Below are positions 1 to 8,200 of a DNA stretch of 64,000 nucleotides, one piece after another. The notes below the pieces were generated by a model. That model saw only the letters and a list, made by a program, of their open reading frames with translations. It did not search any database and was not told the DNA's origin. Every line of letters begins with the position of its first letter. Position 1 is the stretch's first letter. Position numbers and translations under genes: made by a program. Source of the stretch: Bacteroidota bacterium. GTDB lineage: Bacteria; Bacteroidota; Bacteroidia; 2-12-FULL-35-15. The stretch covers positions 124,001 to 188,000 of the forward strand of contig JAQZBR010000005.1 of the NCBI GenBank assembly GCA_029237775.1, in the 5' to 3' direction.

Positions 1-590
1 TCTTCCGGCTTAACCGATTTAGCGGTGAACTTCATTTCAAGCCCGAATTTTTTCATCTGATATTCCATCAGCACACCTTCTATTTTACAGAAAGGATTAG
101 CAAAATTTGGATCTTTTATATCAAGATCGTTCGTGTAAAAAATGTCGAATTCACTTGCCGTCTCATCGTTAACCTTAACGTGGGCCTTTTTACATTTATA
201 ACCTGCAATAACTTTCGTTTCCTTTAAAGGAGTGATCTCAACAGGAAAGGCGGAGTTTTCTTTTTTGATATCCGCTTCCGACTGGATCAGAGAAAACTTC
301 TTGTTAAGAAGCTTAACAAGCTGGATCATGGATTTAGTTTCAGGATCTGAGATAAAAGAAGTGCTGAATAGACCCATCCCTGCGCTCATTTCAGCACATG
401 ACTTGTTATTCTTAAACTTAATGGTCATTTTATTAGGAGCCATGCTGGCCATGGAGTTACTCTGGTCAACAGCCACTGCATCATATTCAATGATACCTTC
501 CGCGATGAACTTTTCATCGGTATTACCGCATCCCGTAAAACTTAATATATAAATACAGCTCGCAAAAGCTATGAGTAGTGACTTTTTCAT
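1..590 (-). CDS. Lipoprotein, DUF4412-like (3' end outside window)
   Basis: The reading frame opens at the ATG at 588-590 and runs off the left edge, so only about 196 N-terminal residues are seen. The protein starts MKKSLLIAFASCIYILSFTG followed by Cys, a lipoprotein signal with a G/C lipobox, so it should be acylated and sit in the periplasm or outer membrane. The mature part has 'MTIKFKNNK' and later 'VIAGYKCKKAHVKV', the pattern of DUF4412/GLPGLI-like Bacteroidota proteins, in which a Gly-Tyr-Lys-Cys motif precedes a beta-rich segment. No function is known for this family. The family call is inferred from motif resemblance only; the lipoprotein call is firm. Confidence 0.7.
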   Translation of the reverse strand, partial: MKKSLLIAFASCIYILSFTGCGNTDEKFIAEGIIEYDAVAVDQSNSMASMAPNKMTIKFKNNKSCAEMSAGMGLFSTSFISDPETKSMIQLVKLLNKKFSLIQSEADIKKENSAFPVEITPLKETKVIAGYKCKKAHVKVNDETASEFDIFYTNDLDIKDPNFANPFCKIEGVLMEYQMKKFGLEMKFTAKSVKPE

Positions 591-691
591 ATCGGTCATG
601 CGTACCGGATGCTCTGTGTAAACAACCGAAGGCACATATAATTACGATTAAGGTGCGAAAGGTAGCGATAAAATGAGATAAGTCAAAATAA

Positions 692-2089
692 TTAATATCC
701 CAGAGTTTTCAACATAGATTTAAAGCTCTGCTCCTTCGCAAACAGCCTTGTACTTACTTCGCCATCCTCATCACGGTCAATGATCACATGCTTTGGTGCC
801 GGAATCAGGCAATGCTGAATCCCGCCATAACCACCGAGTGATTCCTGGTAAGCCCCTGTATGGAAAAACCCTAAGTACTGCGGGATTTTCTGCTTTTCGG
901 TCACAATAGGCATATAAACCTGATTCAGGTGAGACTCCGCATTATAGTAATCCTCGCTGTCACATGTCAATCCCCCCAGATTCACGCGCTGATATTCTTT
1001 TTCCCAGTTATTAATGGCAAGGAGAATGAATTTCTGCTTTATTCCCCATGTATCAGGCAAAGTTGTGATGAATGAACTGTCGATCATATACCATAACTCA
1101 TTGTCATTCTGCTTCTTAACGTCCACGATCGAATATAGTGCTGCTCCGCTTTCTCCTACCGTATAGCTCCCGAATTCTGTAAAAATATTCGGCTCGTCCA
1201 CATCGCGTTCATCACAGATATTTTTGATCTTCTGGATGATCTCGTCAGCCATGTATGAATAGTCGTAACTGAATCCCAGGGATGTCCTGATCGGAAAACC
1301 ACCTCCGATATCAAGGGAATCCAGTGTAGGACAAACCTTTTTCAGATCACAGTATACATTGATGCATTTCGATAACTCCGACCAATAGTAAGTCGTGTCC
1401 TTGATACCTGTATTGATAAAGAAATGCAGCATTTTCAACTCACATTTTGAGCTTTCTTTGATGCTTGTGTTATAATAATCGATGATATCCGCTTCACGGA
1501 TCCCTAAACGTGAAGTGTAAAATTCGAATTTCGGTTCCTCATCTGTTGCAACACGGATCCCTACTTTGAACTTCTTCTTACAAAGTTTTTCCAGCGAGGG
1601 AAGCTCTTTCTTGTTATCAAGGATTGGAATTGCATTTACAAAACCATCATTGATAAGCTCTGAAATGTATTTAAGATACGTAGGGCGCTTATAACCGTTA
1701 TTGATGATATATGTATCCTTGTTGATTCTCCCTGAGCTGTAAAGGGAACGGATAACCGGGACATCAAATGCAGATGAGGTTTCGAGGTGAATATCGTTTT
1801 TAAGGGCTTCCTCCAAAACAAAAGAGAAATGGGAGCTCTTGGTACAGTAACAATATGTATATTTGCCCTTATAGTCAGCCCTTGCCATAGCCACGTTGAA
1901 TAATTTCTTGGCTTTCTGGATCTGAGCGCTGATCTTAGGTAAATAGCTTATTTTTAATGGAGTGCCATACTTTTTAATGATATCCATAAGAGGAATATCA
2001 TGAAAGTAAAGTTCATCATCAACAACATTAAACCCCTCTTGTGGAAAATCAAATGTTTGTTCAATGAGATCGCGGTATTTATTATCCAT
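692..2089 (-). CDS. speA: Biosynthetic arginine decarboxylase (PLP-dependent, fold type III)
   Basis: Converts arginine to agmatine, the first step of the agmatine route to putrescine and spermidine. At 465 residues it is the short Bacteroidota form; E. coli SpeA is about 660. The PLP lysine is probably in 'YCYCTKSSHF' near residue 83. The phosphate-binding glycine loop is 'LDIGGGFPI', and the C-terminal active-site segment reads 'GAYQESLGGYGGIQHCLIP'. It diverges from an arginase-family gene at 2228 across a 138-bp intergenic region with a TAnnTTTG promoter and a palindrome. The family is clear. Substrate specificity (arginine rather than another basic amino acid) rests on overall resemblance. 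Confidence 0.9.
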   Translation of the reverse strand: MDNKYRDLIEQTFDFPQEGFNVVDDELYFHDIPLMDIIKKYGTPLKISYLPKISAQIQKAKKLFNVAMARADYKGKYTYCYCTKSSHFSFVLEEALKNDIHLETSSAFDVPVIRSLYSSGRINKDTYIINNGYKRPTYLKYISELINDGFVNAIPILDNKKELPSLEKLCKKKFKVGIRVATDEEPKFEFYTSRLGIREADIIDYYNTSIKESSKCELKMLHFFINTGIKDTTYYWSELSKCINVYCDLKKVCPTLDSLDIGGGFPIRTSLGFSYDYSYMADEIIQKIKNICDERDVDEPNIFTEFGSYTVGESGAALYSIVDVKKQNDNELWYMIDSSFITTLPDTWGIKQKFILLAINNWEKEYQRVNLGGLTCDSEDYYNAESHLNQVYMPIVTEKQKIPQYLGFFHTGAYQESLGGYGGIQHCLIPAPKHVIIDRDEDGEVSTRLFAKEQSFKSMLKTLGY

Positions 2090-2124
2090 TTTATGGTTGA
2101 GATTAAGTTATTTAATTTATTAAA

Positions 2125-2132
2125 CAAATGTA
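2125..2132 (-). promoter_or_regulatory. Bacteroidota -7 promoter element for speA
   Basis: On the minus strand this reads TAcaTTTG, matching the phylum -7 consensus TAnnTTTG, 36 bp before the decarboxylase ATG. No good -33 TTTG is seen at the expected distance. Confidence 0.5.
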
Positions 2133-2170
2133 AGTAACTTACTTTGATAAATTTTATTGTAAGTAAGTTA
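2130..2170. promoter_or_regulatory. Candidate operator: palindrome GTAAGTAACTTAC plus a related copy
   Basis: GTAAGT-A-ACTTAC (2130-2142) is a 6-bp inverted repeat around one base, and it overlaps the speA -7 element. A similar GTAAGTAAGTTA lies at 2159-2170, 29 bp away. The site is in the divergent decarboxylase/arginase intergenic region, where a shared regulator could bind. The regulator is not identifiable from this window. Confidence 0.35.
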
Positions 2171-2227
2171 ATTGGTTTTTATTTTAATTGGGGCTGCGAA
2201 TTTAATTTATAATTAAAGAATTACGAG

Positions 2228-3178
2228 ATGAGTATGAAAACATTAAAGTTTATTGAAGTAAAATCTGAAATAGGCGCAGGAACACGCGGTGCAAGTATGG
2301 GGGTGGACGCCATAAAAATTGCTGCACTCGATTACGGAAGCAATATGTTCAAGCAGATTGAATCTGTGGAGATAAAAACGGAGAATCATCTGCTTTTTGA
2401 GGCATCAAAACGTCCGTATGCAAAAAGAATAGAGGGAATCCTGGCGATTTATGAAAGGGTTGCCAACCAGGTTGCTGCCACATTAAAAAAGAATCACTTT
2501 CCAATAGTTTTGGCGGGAGATCATAGTTCAGCAGGCGGTACCATTGCCGGAATTAAGATGGCTTATCCAAAACAACGTCTTGGCGTTATCTGGATCGATG
2601 CACATGCTGATATTCACAGCCCGTATACTTCACCTTCAGGGAACATGCACGGTATGCCAATCGCAGTTTCGCTTAATGAGGACAACATGGCGAGCAAAAT
2701 GAATAAGCCCGACAAAGAAACGGTTGATCTATGGAACCGACTTAAGAAAGTTGGAGGGATTGCACCGAAGATCAACTACAATGATCTGGTATATATCGGT
2801 GTTCGTGATGTAGAACCGGAAGAAACCTATTTACTTAAAAAGCATAAGATCAAAACATTCACTACAGCCGAAGTGAAAAGAAACGGTGTAGAGAAGATCG
2901 CAAGAGATGCCCTGGCTCATTTATCAGGTTGTACACATATCTATGTTTCTTTTGATGTAGATAGTATGGATTCTTCCATCTCTAAAGGAACAGGAACCCC
3001 TGTTCGTAACGGTATCACAGAAAAGGAAGCGGGAAGCTTATGTGTAAGGCTTATCCAGAATGAAAAAGTTTGCTGCTTTGAGATCTGTGAAGTGAATCCT
3101 ACACTTGACAAAGAAAACCTGATGGCGGAAAACACTTTTGAGATTCTGCAAAAGGTTGTCAGCCAGCTCACTTATTAA
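2228..3178 (+). CDS. Arginase / agmatinase-family ureohydrolase
   Basis: A 316-residue ureohydrolase using a two-manganese centre to release urea from a guanidino substrate. Metal ligands are visible in 'GDHSSAGG' (near residue 98), 'WIDAHADIHSP' (near 124-134) and 'SFDVDSMDSS' (near 238). The segment 'SPYTSPSGNMHGMP' keeps the Ser and Asn that arginases use to hold the alpha-amino and carboxyl groups of arginine, which points to arginase. The divergent arginine decarboxylase would instead fit agmatinase. Family is certain, substrate is open. The start is the first of two nearby ATGs (2228 and 2234). Confidence 0.85.
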   Translation: MSMKTLKFIEVKSEIGAGTRGASMGVDAIKIAALDYGSNMFKQIESVEIKTENHLLFEASKRPYAKRIEGILAIYERVANQVAATLKKNHFPIVLAGDHSSAGGTIAGIKMAYPKQRLGVIWIDAHADIHSPYTSPSGNMHGMPIAVSLNEDNMASKMNKPDKETVDLWNRLKKVGGIAPKINYNDLVYIGVRDVEPEETYLLKKHKIKTFTTAEVKRNGVEKIARDALAHLSGCTHIYVSFDVDSMDSSISKGTGTPVRNGITEKEAGSLCVRLIQNEKVCCFEICEVNPTLDKENLMAENTFEILQKVVSQLTY

Positions 3179-3189
3179 TTAGAGAGTTG

Positions 3190-3313
3190 GAGAAGGCAAA
3201 TGGAGAAATTGAGAAGTAGAGAAATAGAGAATTAAAAGTTGAAAGACGTAAAAATCTGAGGAGTTCCGAGAGAAAAAGAAAGGTTATTATAAATAACTAA
3301 TTCTCCATTTCTC
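3190..3313. repeat. 8-bp-periodic GAGAA repeats forming a long hairpin upstream of argS
   Basis: GAGAA recurs at 3203, 3211, 3219 and 3227 (period 8), with another copy at 3190. In inverted sense TTCTC lies at 3301 and 3309. GAGAAATAGAGAATTA (3219-3234) pairs with TAATTCTCCATTTCTC (3298-3313) with a single mismatch. The structure fills most of the gap between the ureohydrolase and argS. Confidence 0.55.
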
Positions 3314-3337
3314 CACCTCAACAATCACCAATTGATT

Positions 3338-5125
3338 ATGAACATTGAGCAAAAGCTTTCTGACAAAACTGTTGAAGCACTGGAAAAGCTTTACGGAGCA
3401 ACGATTGACAAAGCCTCATTTGAAAAGACAAATCCTGATTTTACGGGTGACTTAACTCTTGTAGTTTTTCCTTTCCTGAAAGTTTCTAAGAAAAAACCTG
3501 AAGATACCGCGAATGAAATAGGAAATTACCTGAAGGAAAATGTGGCGGAGATAGCCTCCTTCAATGTCGTGAAGGGCTTTCTTAATATTGTGATTGGAGA
3601 TACTTTCTGGCTTAATTACTTTAAATCAATCAACGGAAAATCGCTTCTCCACCCCGCTCCTGAGAATAATCAGGTGGTAATGGTTGAATATTCGTCCCCA
3701 AATACCAACAAACCGCTTCATTTAGGTCACGTAAGAAATAATCTTTTAGGTTACTCCGTTTCGGAGATCCTGAAAGCGGCCGGGAATAAAGTGATAAAGA
3801 CCAATATCGTTAACGACCGTGGTATCCACATCTGTAAAAGCATGCTTGCGTGGCAGAAATGGGGAAATGGAGAGACTCCTGAATCATGCGGAATGAAAGG
3901 TGATCACTTGGTAGGAAAGTATTACGTTGAGTTTGATAAGCATTACAAAGCGGAAGTAAAGGAACTGAAGGCCAAGGGTATTCCCGATGCGGAAGCGGAA
4001 AAGAAAGCGCCACTGATGCTTGAGATTCAGAATATGCTGTTGAAATGGGAGGCAAACGACAAAGAAGTGCGTTCCCTTTGGGAGATGATGAACGGTTGGG
4101 TTTACAAAGGCTTTGATGAAACATATAAAATGCTCGGAGTTGATTTCGATAAGATCTATTACGAAAGCAACACTTATATTTTAGGGAAGAACATTATTGA
4201 TGAAGGACTGGCCAAAGGTGTATTAAAAAGGCGTCCTGACAATTCGGTATATGCGGATCTTACGCCTGACGGCCTGGATGAGAAGACATTATTGCGAGCT
4301 GACGGAACGTCCGTGTATATGACGCAGGACCTGGGTACAGCACTTGAAAGAGCAAAAGAAACAGGATTTGATAAACATATTTATACGGTAGGAAACGAGC
4401 AGGATTACCATTTTAAAGTGTTATTCCTGATTCTAAAAAAGCTGGGTTATAAATGGGCTGATGGTTTATATCATCTTTCCTATGGAATGGTTGAGCTTCC
4501 GGAAGGCAAAATGAAATCACGTGAAGGGACTGTTGTTGATGCCGATGAGCTGATGGAAGAAATGATCGCAACTGCAAAGAAGACAGCCGAAGAACTTGGA
4601 AAGGCGCAGGATCTGGAAGAGGCCGACAAGCAACAGTTATATAGAACCATCGGCCTGGGGGCATTAAAATATTTTATTTTAAAGGTTGATCCGAAAAAGA
4701 AAATGCTATTCAATCCCGCTGAATCGATTGACTTCAATGGAAATACAGCACCGTTCATTCAGTTCAATTATGTCCGTATAAGAGCTCTGCTCCGTAAGGC
4801 GAAAGAAGGCATGCTCAATTTTGATGATATCAATGTTTTCATTCACAATGTTACTTTACTTCCAAAAGAAAAAGAGCTGCTTATAAAACTCTATAATTTC
4901 AACACAACGGTTCAGCAGGCTGCAGCGGAATATAGTCCTGCGGTTATTGCCAATTACGTTTATGATCTCGCGAAGGAATATAGTCAATACTATCACGATA
5001 CTCCTATTCTGAAAGAAGAGAAAAAAGACCTGATCCTTTTCCGTTTGCAGTTATCTTCAGATATCGGCAATGCAATTAAAACGGGAATGAGTTTATTGGG
5101 AATAGAAGTTCCGGAGAGGATGTAA
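3338..5125 (+). CDS. argS: Arginyl-tRNA synthetase
   Basis: Class I aminoacyl-tRNA synthetase charging tRNA-Arg in the cytoplasm; essential. The HIGH-type signature is 'SPNTNKPLHLGHVRNNLLG' (near residue 120) and the KMSKS-type loop is 'GKMKSREGTVVDADEL' (near 390). The protein ends with the typical DALR anticodon-binding helices ('FIQFNYVRIRALLRKA' onward). The length of 595 residues is normal. I chose ATG 3338 over an in-frame TTG at 3332 because it gives the conventional MNIEQ start. A GAGAA-type hairpin lies just upstream, and a strong bidirectional terminator follows at 5252. Confidence 0.96.
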   Translation: MNIEQKLSDKTVEALEKLYGATIDKASFEKTNPDFTGDLTLVVFPFLKVSKKKPEDTANEIGNYLKENVAEIASFNVVKGFLNIVIGDTFWLNYFKSINGKSLLHPAPENNQVVMVEYSSPNTNKPLHLGHVRNNLLGYSVSEILKAAGNKVIKTNIVNDRGIHICKSMLAWQKWGNGETPESCGMKGDHLVGKYYVEFDKHYKAEVKELKAKGIPDAEAEKKAPLMLEIQNMLLKWEANDKEVRSLWEMMNGWVYKGFDETYKMLGVDFDKIYYESNTYILGKNIIDEGLAKGVLKRRPDNSVYADLTPDGLDEKTLLRADGTSVYMTQDLGTALERAKETGFDKHIYTVGNEQDYHFKVLFLILKKLGYKWADGLYHLSYGMVELPEGKMKSREGTVVDADELMEEMIATAKKTAEELGKAQDLEEADKQQLYRTIGLGALKYFILKVDPKKKMLFNPAESIDFNGNTAPFIQFNYVRIRALLRKAKEGMLNFDDINVFIHNVTLLPKEKELLIKLYNFNTTVQQAAAEYSPAVIANYVYDLAKEYSQYYHDTPILKEEKKDLILFRLQLSSDIGNAIKTGMSLLGIEVPERM

Positions 5126-5251
5126 GTAGGTGTCGGGAAAAAGGAGTTCGGAGATCACCTCATTATTCGTTACAAAAAGATCCAAAAGAAGAACTCAAAT
5201 TATTAAAAAAGGTTTTACTACATTAATTGTATTGACCGTATAAGTAAAAAA

Positions 5252-5277
5252 GAAAGGCTGTCTCGCGACAGCCTTTC
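5252..5277. terminator. Bidirectional terminator between argS and the adhesin gene
   Basis: GAAAGGCTGTC / GACAGCCTTTC with a TCGC loop, preceded by a run of A and followed by TTTTTT. It can stop both convergent genes. Confidence 0.9.
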
Positions 5278-5298
5278 TTTTTTCGTGATAAGTAGTTT

Positions 5299-8200
5299 CT
5301 ATTTGCTTAGCAATTGTATGAATCCTTGCTTCTCTGTCGTCTTATCATTCAAAGCAGTAAAATTAAGAATGTAAAAATATACTCCGTCCGGTGCAGGATT
5401 TCCGGTTGTGGTTCTTCCATCCCATCCTTCATTCACCGAGCCCAGCTCGGCAACCTTTAATCCCCAGCGATCAAATATGCTGCATTTCAAAGATTTCAGT
5501 CCGCTTGAGCTGATCCTGAAAACATCATTATGTCCGTCACCATTCGGTGTGAAAATATTAGGAACCGAAACCACGGCATCATCAACAACCATTATACATT
5601 CTGAGGTGCTGTCGATACAACCGGAATTATTGGTGGAAACGAGTGTGATGCAATATGTCCCTGCACTGGAATAGGTGTGAGAGTCGGACGATAAGAACGA
5701 TGTATTATTCACCGAAGCTGTATCGCCAAAGTTCCAGAATTGGTTACCACCGGAAACCGATACATCGGTAAAGGTTACAGTTGTATTTGTAGGCAGAACC
5801 CCTGTAGGTGAAATATTTATTGCAGCAACAGGAACAGCTTGTACGTTTATGACAAGTGCAGATGAAGTCGTTCCTGTACATCCGTTCATGTCTGTACAGC
5901 TGATTGAAACCGGGAAACTTCCGGAATTGCTATAGCAGTGGTTTGGATTGGAAGAAGTTCCTGTGATCCCATCACCAAAGTCATAAGTTACACCCGTGCA
6001 TGCAGATGATGTTTGCTCCGTAAAATTAACGCAGACGGGAGCGCAACCTGATGTGATATCAGATGTTAATGCAGGAACCGGCAAAGCATTCACAACAATA
6101 TTTTGCGATGCGTTATTTCCGCAAGCACCCGCAATTGTATAAGTAACAGTGAATGTTCCCGAACCCGCAGGATCAAACGTTCCGGAATTTGCATCGGTAA
6201 TTCCTGTACCCGTCCATGTTCCGCCTCCAGGAGTCGCATTGATGTTAAACGTTGAAGAGCCCGCACAAACCGGAGAGACAGGGGTTAAGGTAATAATGAC
6301 AGGAGAGTTAACTGTGATCACTTCAGTATCAGAATTTCCGCAGCTTCCACTTATGGTGTAAGTAACCGTAAACGTTCCTGCAACAGAAGGATTGAAAGTT
6401 CCATTCGTGGTATTTGTAATTCCGGTACCATTCCAAGTTCCACCTGCTGTTGCTGCTGATAGATTAAATGGCGCTGAACCCACACATACCGGACTCACTG
6501 CCGATATGGTTGCATCGAGAGAAGATAGAACGGTTATAACGACTGTGTCGCTTGCCGGGCATGCGCCTGATAGAGCGTAGGTAATTGTATCCGACCCAAC
6601 ACCGCTTCCAGGGAAGAATGTCCCGTTGATCGCATCTGTAATTCCGGTCCCCGACCATGTTCCACCGCCTGTCACAGCTGAAAGGTTAAATGATGCAGCA
6701 CCCACACAAATGCTTGCGGGCTGAGTAATGGTAACATCAGGCGGTGCTGTAATTGTTACCGTGGTTGAATCAACAGATGGGCATGCACCTCCAACAGAAT
6801 TATAAACTGTGTATGTTCCCGCTGTACTTAATGAAACATCCAAAACTCCGGTGGTCGAATTAATTGCTAATCCCGAAGTAGATGAGAACGTTCCTGCAGT
6901 GCTTCCTGATGATAACACCGGAACTGGATCTGCAGCGCTCTGACAATAGGATGCCACACTATAAGAAAATGCAGCTGCAGGAACTGCATTTATTGTCACT
7001 GTTGTTGTAGCTGTTGCAGCAGCGCAACCACCGGAAGAGGCGATTGAATTGGTTACAGTATACGTTCCCGGTGTGCTTCCCGAAAGATCTATCAGACCTG
7101 TTCCTGATGCGATACTTAAGCCTGTAGTTGAACTGAAGACTCCGCTGGTACCGCCACCTGAGAAGACTGGCGCAGGGTCGGTTGCATTAATACAGTATGC
7201 TGTGGAGGCATATCCGAATGTGGCAACCGGAGCTGTGGTCACTGTTATACTGATTGTGCTATCATCTCCGCAAGGACCAAGAGTTGTATACGTTACACTG
7301 TAATTGTTCAATGCACTTGAGGCAAGGGTAATTACACCCGTTGCCGGATCGATCGTTAAACCGGCCGGTACAGAAGAGAAGACTCCTCCTGTTGTTCCTG
7401 AAATAACAGGTGTTGGATTAGTTCCTGACTGACAGAATGTGGAAGTTGAATAGCTGAATGCAGCGCTTTGAACAGGATTAATTGTTAGAGCGCTCGTTGC
7501 AGAAACAAGAGGACACCCGCCTGATGCAGCAATGGTATTAGTAACTGTATATGTTCCCGGTACGCTTGCAGATAAGTCTACTATTCCTGTTGAAGGATCA
7601 ATGTTCAATCCGGCTGTAGAGCTAAAAACCCCTGCCAGTCCTCCATTCGTAAAGACAGGTGACGGGTCCGCAACATCCTGGCAATACGGAGAAGCTGAAT
7701 AATTAAAATCAGCCGTCTGAGGAGCTGTGATGGTGATGTTAGCAGTTGAGCTGGCACTGGGACATCCTCCACTTGCTGCAATCGTATTTGTCACGGTGTA
7801 AGTTCCCGGAAGGCTGGCAGAAAGATCTACTGTGCCATTCGATGCATTGATACTTAACCCGGCAGATGAGGTAAATGTTCCTGCAGTTCCGCCTCCTGAA
7901 AATGTTGTTGAAGGATCAGATGCTGTTTGACAATACGGTGAAGCAGTATAGCTAAACGTTGCGACAGGTACCGGTGTAATTGTAATACTGGTCGTTGACT
8001 GTGATTGGGGACAACCGCCTGAAGCTGCAATTGTATTAGTCACAGTATATGTCCCAGCAGTACTTGCTGCAAGATCAACAACTCCGGTTGCAGAATTAAT
8101 TGTCAATCCGGCTGTCGAAGTAAAAACACCCGCAGTCCCGCCCCCTGTGAAAGCAGGTGACGGATTAGCTGCGTTCTTACAATACGGGCTTCCCGGATAA

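Noticed and set aside
232-552. 106-codon plus-strand frame
   Set aside because: Antisense to the cut-off lipoprotein, which has a clear signal peptide and family motif; no features of its own.
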